Positions 17,763 through 27,952 of a stretch of DNA of 64,000 bases are shown here, one piece after another (the first letter of the stretch is position 1; each line of letters starts with the position of its first letter). This stretch comes from JADKAV01 sp963769435 (GTDB lineage: Bacteria > Actinomycetota > Actinomycetes > S36-B12 > UBA10799). Made by a program: the position numbers and the translations under genes. The stretch lies in contig CAVYLN010000002.1 in assembly GCA_963769435.1 (NCBI GenBank), positions 1,736,001 to 1,800,000 of the forward strand. The letters are read 5' to 3'. The notes below the pieces were generated by a model. The model searched no databases and was not told the DNA's origin. It worked only from the letters and a program-made list of their open reading frames with translations.

Positions 17763-20442
17763 CTACTTCTCGACGCTCACGGCCTGCTGGAACGTCGGCC
17801 GGTTCTGGAACGGGTACACGTTCGGCTTGGTCACCCCGGCGGTCACCCGCGCGCGGTTGGCGTTCCAGCACGACGGCTGCGGATCGGTCTCGCAGGCCCC
17901 GAACGCGTACAGCTGCTCCGGGGTAACCGTGAGCGCCTGCTTCAACGAATCCTGCAGGGCTGTGGCGCAGGCGGTCTTGTCGCCGTTGCCGCAGAACGCC
18001 ACCGGGAAGCCACCCGGCACCGGCGCGCCGGTCTGCACCCGCTGCAGATCCTGCAGGCTGTAACCCCACCAACCGTCGGAGAAGCCGGGTGCGCTCGGCC
18101 GGCTGGTGACGGCACCGAACGAGATCATGTTCTGGATCTCTTCGAAGGCCGCATCGCCCAACCCTGGCTGGAACTGGGCGGTCAGCAACTTCGGCCACCA
18201 GGCGTCCAGGATCTGGATCGCCTCGTTGTGCTCGTACACGCCGTCCTTGTCGAGGTCGCGCCGATGCCCGCCGTCGGCCATCCAGGCCTTGAGCTTGTCC
18301 ACGGCGGCGACCAGGTCCGGATCCGCCGGGGTGCCCATGACCTCGAAGACCGTCGCGAGCACCTTGGCTGCGCGGATGTCCTGAGTGGCCGATTCCTCCA
18401 TGGCTTGGACGACCTGGGCCAGCGTGGCCTTCTTGCCGCCACTGACAGCCGCCTGCAGCTTCTCCTCGATGAGGTTGGACCGGTAGAACGGCCCGTAGCC
18501 CCACTGCTCATCGGCGGCGGCCCAGTCCTTGGCCGGCTTGTTGTTCCACGAGACCATCACCGGTTGGTTCTTGGTCTTCGGGTGCCGCTTGAACGCCAGC
18601 AGATCCATCGTGTAGTTCTTCGCGTCGAAGCCCTGCCAGTCGTACTTGCCGGTTCCGAGAACGGGGAAGTCGGGCGACGTTCCCTTGGCCCGCTTGGGGT
18701 AGGCCCCGGACAGGTAGTAGGCGGTGCTCTTGGCGTTCTGGTACGCCCAGTTGAACGTGAACTGGATCTTCGAGGCCGACTTGTGGAACTTCTTCGGCGA
18801 GCTCATCTCGTCGGGCTGGTTGAACCGCCGGAAGCCCGATGATGGAGTCCGCCTCGTGCAGGTAGGTCGTACGAGCGGTGACGTAGGCGACCTTCTTGCC
18901 GTTCGCGGTGCCGTAGTGCGTCACGAGGCCGTGCACCGTCCGATAGACCTTCAGCTTGGCCTTGCCGGCTGCCGTCTTGTCGATGGCGTTCGGCTTCCAT
19001 GACAGGTCGCGGACGAGCTTCTCCATCTTGCGGCACTTGCCCTTGTACTTGTACTTGTACTTGCTGCCGCCGCAGAGCACCTCGGCGAACGTGTCGACGT
19101 TGTCCGAGCCGGCGGAGGTCGCGCTCCACGCGTAATCGCGTCCGCGGCCCAACTGCACGTACATGCTCACGCCGGGGAACGCTGCACCGCGGGCGTCGAT
19201 GCCGGGACCGTGCAGTTCCAGTTCCATGAGTACCTGGGGCAGGTAGTAGCCGACCTGCGGACCGAGCACACCCAGGGGGCGACCGTTGGCCGAGTTCTTG
19301 GCCGACAGCAACTCCCAGTTCGAGTGGTGTCCGTCGAGCTGCTCCTGCTGGATCGCGTCGCCCACCGACGGCGTGTCGCCGGCGGCCGCCAGGGACGAGG
19401 TCGATGATCCGCCCGAGACCACGTTCCAGGGCGTCACCGACGTGCCCGGGTCGGGCAGTGCGAGGCCCTTCGTGGCGAACGAGTCGCCGGTCTGGTACGG
19501 GAAGCTCTCCGGGATGGTGGTGGGTGCACTGGGGTTGTTCTTCGACCGGAAACCGGTCCAGATCGCCCGCCCCTGCTCCACGCCGAACCGGGCCTCCAAG
19601 GCACGCAGGATCTCGGCCGAAACCACCTCGGCCCCGCCGCCACGGCCGAAGATTCCGCCGAACAGCGTCGCGACGGCCATCACATCGACGGGCTTCCACG
19701 TCTTGAGCTTCTGGCCCACTGCCGCGTACTCGCCGGGCAGCAGTGCGTCGTTCTTGCGGGCGGCCTTGATGTAGGCGTTGATCCCGTCGACGTAGGCGTT
19801 GACGTCCTTGCGCAGCTTCTTCCACTCCTTGAGGCTGCCCTGGGCCGGCGCCTTCAGCATGCGCTTGAGGTCCGCCTCGGTGTACGCGTTGTTCTGCCAT
19901 TGGTTGGCGTCGGCGTTGAGGTTCGCGCCGCCCAGGAAGTTGGTGAGGTCCGCCCGGCCGGTGTGGCGCAGCACGTCCATCAGGAAGAGGCGGTCGTTCG
20001 CCGAGGCGTAGCCCGCGCCGAACATCGTGTCGCTGCGCGTCTTGCCGTAGATCCTCGGCACCCCGTACTGCTTGTCGCGCAGGATGGTCACTCCCTTGCG
20101 GGGCTTGACCGTCTTCGCGCGGTTCTTCTTCTTCACACCGAAGGTCGCGTCCTTGAAGTAGTCGTTCACCTGCGGGTCGGTCAGCGTCGGCGAGGCGTAC
20201 AGCAGGCCGTCGTACAGCGGTTGCTGGTCGGCCCAGTGTTTGGGCAGGGAGCCATTGGCCCGGAAGTTCAGGATCTGACCGAGGGTGTCGAGGCCGTTCT
20301 GCCCAGGAGGCAGCACGTTGCGGAAACCGCCGGCGTCGTTCTTGCCGTAGGTCCCTGGACCGTCGGCATATGCGGGCGCTGCGACGAGCATTGCGGAGGC
20401 CGCTGCGACGGGGACGGCGATGCGTGACAGAACACGATGCAT
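17763..20442 (-). CDS. Penicillin-acylase-family hydrolase, secreted (frameshifted)
   Basis: A large Ntn-hydrolase of about 890 residues. The signal peptide is VPVAAASAMLVAAPAYA. The alpha-chain region includes QYGVPRIYGKTRSDTMFGAGYA. The predicted autoprocessing point lies before Ser in HHSNWELLSAKNSANGRPLG, where the new N-terminal Ser would be the nucleophile. A frame break near 18835 (one extra base) joins ADSIIG to FRRFNQPDEMSSPKKF and the beta-chain C-terminus. The family includes beta-lactam acylases and acyl-homoserine-lactone acylases; the substrate here is unknown. Confidence 0.88.
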
Positions 20443-20724
20443 GAGTTACCTCGTTCGGTGTGGCGTTCGCAGACACTCTAGGCGCGGGAACGTGCCCGGT
20501 GACGGGCTTTCGCCGAATCGATGCGCCGCGTATTTGCCGGGGCTGCTCACTGATTCAGGAAGTGGACTACGCGGCCAACCCTCCGCCCCCCGCCCCCCGC
20601 CCCGCCGACGAGGTTGGAGGTTGTGCACCGGGTTGGAGAACCCACGCGTGTGTTCTCCAACCTCGTGGACGTTCTCCAACCTCGTGGGGCGCGCGCGTGG
20701 GGGGCGGTAGGCGCGCAGCGCGGG
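20443..20724. other. Intergenic region with C-rich tract and GTTGGAGAAC hairpins
   Basis: There is no gene here. A CCCCGC-rich tract at about 20583-20606 is followed by CGAGGTTGGAG (20609), GGTTGGAGAAC (20631) and a 17-nt direct repeat starting GTTCTCCAACCTCG (20652 and 20671). The second and third words form an 11-bp stem with a 10-nt loop. The first and last can pair as an outer stem. Confidence 0.7.
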
Positions 20725-22486
20725 TCACCAGGATCCGCCGCCACCCCCACCGGATCCGCCCGCCGCCTCCGCCGCCCCCACCGGACGACGAGGACGACCG
20801 CTGCGTGGCCTGGTACGCGGCCACGGCCGACGCCTCGACCGCGACCACTCCGGTGGACAGCGCCCACATGCGTGAGGTGGCGGTGGGTGAGCTGTACAGG
20901 TGCGAGGTCCCGGCCATGGCTGTTGCCTCGGGGCTTCCAGGTGGCGGCGTGCACGACGCAGCCCACTCGTCGGCGCAATCGAAGGCCACCGCCCAGGGGA
21001 GGAACTCGTCGAAATGGCGCACCCGGGCGGCGTAGTCGAACCGTTCCACCGACGCCGGGGTCGACAGCACTTGCCTGAAACCGGCCGTGGCATCGCGTAG
21101 GTCGGCGCCGCGATCGGTCCGCCGGGTGGTGTCCCTGCGGTTGATGATCAGGCCGACGGTAGCGGCCACGAGCAGCGCGCTGGCGACGATCACGCCGTTA
21201 CCGAGCCAGATCAAGGCCGTGAAGCCTCCGATGATTGCGACGTATATGAAGAACAACGCCCACCCGGAGCCGCCGACCCGGGTCGCGTACCCCTGCTCGA
21301 TCACGCGGTCGTCGATCGCGTTCGTGATCTCGCCGTCCAGGGAAGACAGGAGTTTGCCGTCGGTGACGCTGCCCTTGCTGATGATCCTGGTCGCGCCCGC
21401 ATGGACCAGCCCGAGGCTGGTGAGCGCGGATTCGAAGCCGACGAGGTCGGGCACCGGCGCTTGGGTGCGGGTGAGCATGATCCAGTCCGGGCCGTCCTTG
21501 TCGTGGGCGGACTGCTGCTCGGCCTGGAAGTCCACAACCCCGTGCGCGACGAGGTTGAGAAGGACCGCGGGGACACCCCGACTCGCCGGTGTCTCGTCGA
21601 GCAGCCAGGCCGCGACCAGGGGGTCCGGTCCGGGCGGCTCGAATCGCAGGGCGGGCGACGATCGGCGTTCGCGCGACTTGAGGAACGTGCGCACGGTGAG
21701 CAGCAGCGACAGCGCCACGAACGCGAGCGTGCCGATGGCGACCAGGTACTGCCAGAAGGTCCGCTGAACCGCCGGGGCGGGTTCGGCGAAGAAGGCCTTC
21801 ATCGTGATCGCCGTGTAGGGGGCGAGCTGGGTTGCGGACAGACTGTATGCGCCGTCCCGCAGGGCTATCTCGCACGTGACCGATGCCTCGCACACCGGTG
21901 GCTGCAGCGGCGTGGGCATGTTCACGTTCACGTCGACGGCCCGCATGGGCATCGCCCAGCCAGAACCCACCACGTCCCAGTACCACTGGGAGCCTGCCCC
22001 CTCGGGGCCGTCCGACGGTTTGGTGAGGGCGTTGCTGGTGGTCGAGATGATGCGGTACCTCTGGATCCCCGGTTCGAAGGTGCGGTTCGCCGATCCGATC
22101 CGGATCGTCATCGTGCCCCCGCCCTCCTGGGAGACGATGTAGGGCTCGGGGATCCAGTCCCCGTTCTGCTTGCGCTGGACGGAGACGACCTCGACCGGGT
22201 GCTCGACCGTGGTGTACTGGGCGTCCTCGGTGTCGAAGATGCGGTAGATGCCATGCCGGTCATAGGTGTTGAACTCGACCGCGAGGGTCTCTGTGATTGC
22301 CAAGTCACCGTTGGCCTGTAGATCGAAATCCGCCTGGTACCGGTCAACGACCGACGTCTCCGTCACGTCGCCGCCGGAACCCTCGAAGACCTCCTTGAAG
22401 GGGACCGTCAGCGCGCCCAGCCACCCAGCCAGGACCGCTGCGCCGAGCAGCAGCACCAGGAACAAACGCAACTTCGGGATCCGCAT
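20725..22486 (-). CDS. DUF2207-family membrane protein (C-terminal frame break)
   Basis: An N-terminal signal or anchor (LRLFLVLLLGAAVLAGWLGALTV) is followed by an extracytoplasmic DUF2207 domain (RYQADFDLQANGDLAITETL). Then come a membrane segment (YLVAIGTLAFVALSLLLTV), a cytoplasmic part, a membrane pair (ALFFIYVAIIGGFTALIWLG, VIVASALLVAATVGLII) and a Ser/Gly-rich tail. An extra base near 20762 moves the tail out of frame; the restored end is GGSW with stop at 20725. The gene is divergent from lemA with only 18 nt between the start codons. DUF2207 and LemA proteins often co-occur, but the function is not established. Confidence 0.85.
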
Positions 22487-22504
22487 CAGCGCTACCCTGC
22501 CCTC

Positions 22505-23071
22505 GTGAGCCTCGTAATCATTGCGATCGTAGTCCTCGTCCTCGGTCTTGGCGTAGTTCTTTACAACCGACTGGTGCGCCTGCGCAACAAAGTCGAGGAG
22601 GCCTGGGCGCAGATCGACGTGCAGCTCCAGCGTCGACACGACCTGATCCCCAACCTCGTGAGCACGGTCAAGGGCTATGCGGCACACGAGAAGTCGACCC
22701 TGGAGGAGGTCACACAGGCGCGGGCCGCGGCGGTGACGCGCGCAGGACGCCGCTGCGGGGGGTCAGGGCGCTGCGGCGGCCGGCCAGACGGAGAACGTCC
22801 TCACCGCTGCTCTGGGCCGACTTTTCGCGCTGGCGGAGAACTACCCCGACCTGAAGGCCGATCAGAACTTCCGCCAACTGCAGGACGAACTGTCACAGAC
22901 CGAGGACAAAGTGGCGTTCGCGCGGCAGTACTACAACGACAACGTGCGCGAGTGGAACACCAGGATCTCCTCGGTACCGGACACCTTCGTGGCACGCGCG
23001 ATGGGTGCGAAGAAGGCCGAGTACTTCGAACTCGAGGGCGGCGCAGGGGCCGCTCCGCAGGTCAGTTTCTG
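22505..23071 (+). CDS. lemA: LemA-family protein (frameshifted)
   Basis: An N-terminal membrane anchor (SLVIIAIVVLVLGLGVVLYN) is followed by the LemA helical domain (RLRNKVEEAWAQIDVQLQRR HDLIPNLV). One extra base near 22734 breaks the frame; restored, it reads RAQDAAAGGQGAAAAGQTEN and then ALAENYPDLKADQNFRQLQ, ending GAAPQVSF. The GTG start has no obvious Shine-Dalgarno sequence and lies 18 nt from the divergent DUF2207 start, so it may be leaderless. Confidence 0.87.
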
Positions 23072-23088
23072 ATGGACCGGCAGCGGAC

Positions 23089-24396
23089 ATGAGCGCGGCC
23101 TGGGTCGACAATGTCATCTGGTGGCAGGTCTACCCGCTGGGCTTTGTCGACGCTCCAGTGAAGGCCCCTCCGGACGGGCTGGTCACCCACCGGCTTCCAC
23201 GGCTGGAGAGCTGGCTGGACTACTTGATCGAACTCGGTGCGTCGGGCTTGGCGCTCGGCCCGGTCTTCGCATCGAGTTCGCACGGCTACGACACTGTCGA
23301 CTACTACCGGATCGATCCCCGGCTCGGTGACGAGGACGACCTGCGTCGCCTGATCGACGCCGCGCACGACCGGGGGATCAGGGTTCTGCTCGACGGCGTG
23401 TTCAACCACGTCGGTCGGGAGTTCGCCACGTTCGACGAGGCGCTCTCGCAGGGCCCGGATTCCGATGCGGCGCAGTGGTTCCACCTGTTCTGGAAGGGTG
23501 ACGACCGGCCACCGGACTACGAACACTTCGAGGGCCACAAAGACCTGGTCACGCTGAACCATTCCAGTGATGCGGTGGCCGATTTCGTGGCCGATGTCAT
23601 GTGTCACTGGCTGGCGCTCGGTGCCGACGGATGGCGCCTCGACGCGGCGTACTCGATCCCAGCAGACTTCTGGTCGCGGGTCATTCCCCGGGTCCGACAG
23701 GCCTTCCCCGACGCGTACATCGTGGGCGAGATGATCCACGGGGACTACAGCGAGTACGTCGAACGGGCCGGCCTGGACTCCGTGACGCAGTACGAGTTGT
23801 GGAAGGCGATCTGGAGTTCTCTGAACGATCACAACCTGCACGAGTTGAACTGGACTCTCGGGCGGCACGACCAGTTCCTCGAGCAGTTCGTCCCGCTCAC
23901 GTTCCTGGGCAACCACGACGTGACCCGGATCGCGAGCAAACTCACCGACGACCAGCTGTACCCGCACGCTCTGGCCATCCTCATGACCGTCGGCGGCACG
24001 CCGTCGGTGTACGCCGGTGACGAGCAGGGCTTCCGCGGGATCAAGGAGGACCGGCCGGGAGGCGACGAGCAGGTGCGCCCGGCGTTCCCCGCCAACCCCG
24101 GCGACCTTGCGCCCTTCGGGGAGGCGGTCTTCCACCTGCACCAGGAACTGATCGGGCTGCGCCGTCGGCACCCCTGGTTGCAGCATGCCCGCACGGAGGT
24201 TCTGCACGTGGCCGAGGAACAGATGGTCTACCGCAGCGTGGGTGATGGCGGGGCGGTGGTACTCGCCCTGAACCTCTCTGATGAGGGCGTGTCACTGCCT
24301 GCGCCTGGCACCAGCGAGGTCCTTGCCGGCCCCGGTGCGATCAACGGCTGGGAGTCGGTCGGGCTGACCCCCCGGGGCTGGGCGGTACTGGGCTGA
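23089..24396 (+). CDS. GH13 alpha-amylase-family glycoside hydrolase
   Basis: A 435-residue enzyme with all four GH13 conserved regions: DGVFNHVG (I), GWRLDAAY with the nucleophile Asp (II), VGEMIHGD with the acid/base Glu (III) and FLGNHDVTR (IV), followed by a C-terminal beta domain. No signal peptide is seen, so a cytoplasmic role in alpha-glucan or trehalose-type oligosaccharide turnover is likely. ATG 23089 is 17 nt after the lemA stop, so the two could be co-transcribed. The subfamily specificity is not resolved. Confidence 0.92.
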   Translation: MSAAWVDNVIWWQVYPLGFVDAPVKAPPDGLVTHRLPRLESWLDYLIELGASGLALGPVFASSSHGYDTVDYYRIDPRLGDEDDLRRLIDAAHDRGIRVLLDGVFNHVGREFATFDEALSQGPDSDAAQWFHLFWKGDDRPPDYEHFEGHKDLVTLNHSSDAVADFVADVMCHWLALGADGWRLDAAYSIPADFWSRVIPRVRQAFPDAYIVGEMIHGDYSEYVERAGLDSVTQYELWKAIWSSLNDHNLHELNWTLGRHDQFLEQFVPLTFLGNHDVTRIASKLTDDQLYPHALAILMTVGGTPSVYAGDEQGFRGIKEDRPGGDEQVRPAFPANPGDLAPFGEAVFHLHQELIGLRRRHPWLQHARTEVLHVAEEQMVYRSVGDGGAVVLALNLSDEGVSLPAPGTSEVLAGPGAINGWESVGLTPRGWAVLG

Positions 24397-24404
24397 CGTT
24401 GACG

Positions 24405-24495
24405 CAGTCTGCAAAACGACGACGGCGGTGGCCTTCTGACACGCCGTTTCGGGGCTGGGGATCCCGGCGGGTCGCGTTCAGCGTTTTGCATTCTG
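24405..24495. repeat. Inverted-word element TGCAAAACG / CGTTTTGCATTCTG
   Basis: The left word CAGTCTGCAAAACG at 24405-24418 and right word CGTTTTGCATTCTG at 24482-24495 are inverted with 12 of 14 matches, 63 nt apart. The right word recurs almost exactly at 37676-37689 in another intergenic region. Confidence 0.7.
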
Positions 24496-24552
24496 CGCCG
24501 GAGATCCGGGCTCACGCGCCGCCTGAACCCCGCTCAGCGGCCGTTTGCCACA

Positions 24553-25363
24553 ATGAGCGGCGTGCGCATAGTCACGTGGAACGTCAACTCCCTGCCCAGC
24601 CGGATGCCGCGCATGCGCGTGTGGCTGCAGGTGATGAAACCCGACGTGCTCTGTCTGCAGGAGACGAAGATCGCGGACGAGGCCTTTCCCTACGACGAGT
24701 TCGCGGAACTGGGGTACCAGAGCGCGCACCGTGGGGACGGCCGGTGGAACGGTGTGGCCATCCTGTCGCGGGTGGGACTCGAGGAGGTGGTCACGGACCT
24801 GCCGGACGTCTGTGGGTTCCCCGACGAGCAGGCGGCCCCGGAGCCGCGCTTCCTGTCCGCGGTCTGCGGGGGCGTGCAGGTCGTGTGCGTCTACGTCCCC
24901 AACGGCCGCACCCTGGACAACCCGCACTATGTCTACAAGCTCCGGTGGCTGTCGGCCCTGCACCGGTTCGCCGAGGTTCCGGCCGGTGGGCAGCGACCCT
25001 TCGCGATCCTGGGCGACTTCAACGTGGCGCCGCACGATGAGGACGTCTGGGACATGGCGGACTTCGCGGGCAGCACGCACGTCTCCGAGCCGGAGCGGGT
25101 GGCGATCCAGGAACTCCAGAACCTCGGGCTCGTCGACCTGATGCCGACGGATCAGCAAGGGTGAACCTTTCACGTTCTGGGACTACCGGGGCGGCAACTT
25201 CCACAAGGGCCTCGGCATGCGCATCGATCTCATCCTGGCCAACGCGACTTTCGGCGAGGCCGTCACCGACACCTTCATCGACCGGGACGCACGCAAGACC
25301 GGGACCAAGGGCAGCCCGCCTCCTAGCGACCACGCTCCGCTGATCGTGGACGTCGACCTCTAG
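24553..25363 (+). CDS. xthA: Exodeoxyribonuclease III (frameshifted)
   Basis: An AP endonuclease / 3'-5' exonuclease of base-excision repair. It starts MSGVRIVTWNVNSLPSRMPR and has LQETKIAD (metal-binding Glu), YVPNGR, LGDFNVAPHDEDVWD and the C-terminal SDHAPLIVDVDL. The ggg run at 25159 carries one extra base; correcting it gives TDQQGEPFTFWDYRGGNFHK and RIDLILAN. Corrected length of about 269 codons is typical. Confidence 0.93.
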
Positions 25364-25410
25364 CCGACCCGGTTTTGCCGATTCGTCGCTAGGGGACGTA
25401 CCGTCGAGAC

Positions 25411-26137
25411 GTGCGGGTGTTCGCGGCGGTGATGACGGCAACGGCGATCTGCGTCGTGTCCGTCGCTCCCGCGGAAGCCGATGGCCAGGGCTACAGGTTC
25501 TTCAAGAACCGCGGCGATGCCCGGACGCCGGGCGCCTACTGGGACCCGTGCGAGGTGATCCGGTACGGCATCGACTTCAGCTATGCCGAGAAGGTCGGCA
25601 TGCGCAAAGCCTGGGAGCGTGACCGGTGGCAATCGGCGGTGGAGGAGGTCTCCCGCTCGATGGGTGTGGACTTCCGGTACGTCGGTGCGATCAGATCCCG
25701 ATCTGCGGGAACCCGTCCCCGCTCCCAGCCGGGCGTCGATCTCGTGATCACCTTCGGCAAGGCCACCAAGGGCGGCCGGTACGGCTACGGTCGACTGCTC
25801 CGCGGTCCCGTCGCGGGAGTGGCCGGTGTGCAGTGGCGGGCAACCACGGTCGAACCGCCGTCAGGTGTTCAGCGCCTACGTGGTGATCGACGCCAAGGAG
25901 GTCGTGCGCCGCACCAGCCAGTGGACCGAGCCGTTCGACGCCCGCCCGGCTGCGGTGCGTTCACCCGACGTCGTCAGGTCCCTGTACATGCACGAGTTCG
26001 GACACGCTGTCGGTCTGGATCATGTCCGCGACAAGAAGCAGTTGATGTTCCCCAGACTGCAACCCGATCGCCCCGACCAGCTCGGATCCGGCGACCGCAA
26101 GGGCTTGCGCAAACTCGGCAGGCAGCGCTGCTTCTGA
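25411..26137 (+). CDS. Small secreted zinc metalloprotease-like protein (frameshifted)
   Basis: The GTG start opens a signal peptide (VFAAVMTATAICVVSVAPAEA). The mature part includes EVIRYGIDFSYAEKVGMRKA WERDRWQSAVEEVS, which resembles the N-terminal half of a matrixin-like fold. The C-terminal half has HEFGHAVGLDH, a perfect HExxHxxGxxH zinc-binding site, followed by QLMFP, a candidate Met-turn. One extra C near 25858 separates the halves. I infer an exported M10-like peptidase of about 240 residues; a substrate cannot be predicted. Confidence 0.75.
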
Positions 26138-26147
26138 GCAGGGCTAT

Positions 26148-27338
26148 CTATCGTCGGCCCAGTTCGGTCTTGACCCCCAGCACGGTCTCCTCGTCGCACA
26201 GGTCCAGCGCGTGGGCGAGGTCGGCGGCACGCAGGGCGTCCGGCACCAGGTACATGGGGATCCCCTCACCCCGCAGAGCCACGCAGCGGTCGGACAGTTC
26301 GACGTTGCGCTCATCGCGTTCCGAACCCACTTGCCTGATGAGGATGCCCATGACCCGGCCGGGGAACTCCCTGGCCATCTCCTCGTATGTCAGAGGATCG
26401 CGCTGGCCGCTGTCCCCGATCAGGACGAACTGGGTGTCCGGGTAGGCCTCGAACAGCCGCCGGATCGCCACTCGCTTGTGCTCGGCGCCGCTGCGTCGCA
26501 GATACCGCTCCGTGGGACCCCAATCGGTGAGGAACATCGGCCCTTGTGGGAAGGCGCGCAGTTGGATGAACTGCTGGAGCATCTCGTAGAAGGACCAACT
26601 GCCGGTCGACACGTAGAAGAACGCCGGGGCCGGTTTACGCGCTCCCGTCCTGCCTGGCACGCCGCGGGCCAGCCCCCGGTACAACGAAGCCATGCCGCGC
26701 ACCGCACTGCGGGTGTTGGCGTCGCGCAGGAGGGTCTGCTTGACCGCTGTCAGCCCCTCGGTCAGGCCGCTGACCAGGATCGTGTCGTCGATGTCGGAGA
26801 TCACCGAGAACGGGGCCTTGGCCGCGGGCTTGATCACCCGGCCGGTCCCCGACGCGGATTCCCCATCCTCGATCGGCGTCGTCACCGCGTACGCGTCGTG
26901 CCATCCCGCCGCGAGTTTCGGCACCGGCAGCGAGAAGTTGGCGAAACCACGCGCGTCCGTGACCTCCTTCGCGCGGTGGCCCGCGATCCGCAGTTCCACC
27001 TCCACACCGACGATGGACAGCGCAGCGTGGCGGCGCAGATTGGCCTGCATGGTGTCCCAGTACGGGATGCGGCTGTCTCCGGGCAGCTCCGGGGCCTCGA
27101 CCACCCGCACGCGCACTTTCGCGACGTCGTCCGCGACGTATCCGCGGTACACCGTCACGTACATCCCGCGGAAGGCGCCGGACTCCATCTTGTTCTCGCG
27201 GCGCCGGCGCGTCAGCCTTCCCTCGAGACCGGCGACAGCGGCGGCGGTCTCGGGGCTGCGCAGTTTCGCGTTCAGGTCGGACGCGATGCGCCGGGGGAGG
27301 TGGGCCACGCCGCTCAGCATGTCAAGGGGATCCGGCAT
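26148..27338 (-). CDS. App1-type phosphatase (DUF2183)
   Basis: A 396-residue protein with a C-terminal HAD-like phosphatidate-phosphatase APP1 domain: SDIDDTILVSG holds the DxDxT nucleophile motif, followed by FFYVSTGSWSFYEMLQ and FVLIGDSGQRDPLTY. The N-terminal 170 residues (YRGYVADDVAKVRVRVVEAP) form a beta-rich domain common in bacterial App1 proteins. The frame is intact. Bacterial substrates of this family are poorly known. Confidence 0.88.
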   Translation of the reverse strand: MPDPLDMLSGVAHLPRRIASDLNAKLRSPETAAAVAGLEGRLTRRRRENKMESGAFRGMYVTVYRGYVADDVAKVRVRVVEAPELPGDSRIPYWDTMQANLRRHAALSIVGVEVELRIAGHRAKEVTDARGFANFSLPVPKLAAGWHDAYAVTTPIEDGESASGTGRVIKPAAKAPFSVISDIDDTILVSGLTEGLTAVKQTLLRDANTRSAVRGMASLYRGLARGVPGRTGARKPAPAFFYVSTGSWSFYEMLQQFIQLRAFPQGPMFLTDWGPTERYLRRSGAEHKRVAIRRLFEAYPDTQFVLIGDSGQRDPLTYEEMAREFPGRVMGILIRQVGSERDERNVELSDRCVALRGEGIPMYLVPDALRAADLAHALDLCDEETVLGVKTELGRR

Positions 27339-27339
27339 G

Positions 27340-27783
27340 TCACAACTCGCGTTCGTACACGAACATCAACGGACCACCTTCGCCCTCGGTGCGCCGGAAC
27401 CCGGCCTTCTCGTAGAGGTGCCGCGCGGCGACATCGTCCTCCGTTGTTCCCAGATGGATGTAGTCGGCGCCACGCGCACCGGCGTGCTGCAGCGCCGACG
27501 TCAGCAGCGCGGCGCCGATCCCTCGCCCACGGCTACCTGGCCGCACGTAGAGCTCGGCCAGGTAGCACTCTAGATTGTCGGTCCAGATCGAGGGCTGGAA
27601 GCGCAGCACGCACACGCCCACGTCGCCGACCAGTAGGACGTCGGTTTCCGTGCGCATCAAGTCCGCGAGGCGTGCCGCGAGCACGTCGGCCGAGGGGGTC
27701 GGCTCGTCGTACTCGACGTTGAAGTCGTGCAGCAGTTGGCCGATGACAGCTGCGTCGTCGCCGGTGGCAAGGCGGACGTCCAT
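27340..27783 (-). CDS. GNAT-family N-acetyltransferase
   Basis: A 147-residue acetyltransferase starting MDVRLATGDDAAVIGQLLHD. It has the acetyl-CoA loop VRPGSRGRGIGAALLTSA and the C-terminal ARHLYEKAGFRRTEGEGGPL. The open frame extends to 27840, but MDVRLATGD is the usual family opening. The stop is 2 nt from the start of the downstream App1 gene, so they are co-transcribed. Confidence 0.87.
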   Translation of the reverse strand: MDVRLATGDDAAVIGQLLHDFNVEYDEPTPSADVLAARLADLMRTETDVLLVGDVGVCVLRFQPSIWTDNLECYLAELYVRPGSRGRGIGAALLTSALQHAGARGADYIHLGTTEDDVAARHLYEKAGFRRTEGEGGPLMFVYEREL

Positions 27784-27952
27784 GGTGTTCTCCAGGGTAG
27801 GCCCGATCGGGTTGGGTCGGGCGAGTTTCGGTTCCATCACCGCCGGACCCCCTCACAGCCGGGCACTGTCGTCCTTTGCGGGTCCTGCAACGAAGGTCTG
27901 GTGGCGCATGCGGCGGCGTCCTAGGGTGGGGTGCAGACCAACAAGGAGAATG

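Noticed and set aside
26211..27722. 503-codon plus-strand frame opposite the App1 and GNAT genes
   Set aside because: The opposite strand encodes clear families; the frame is a by-product of third-position GC.
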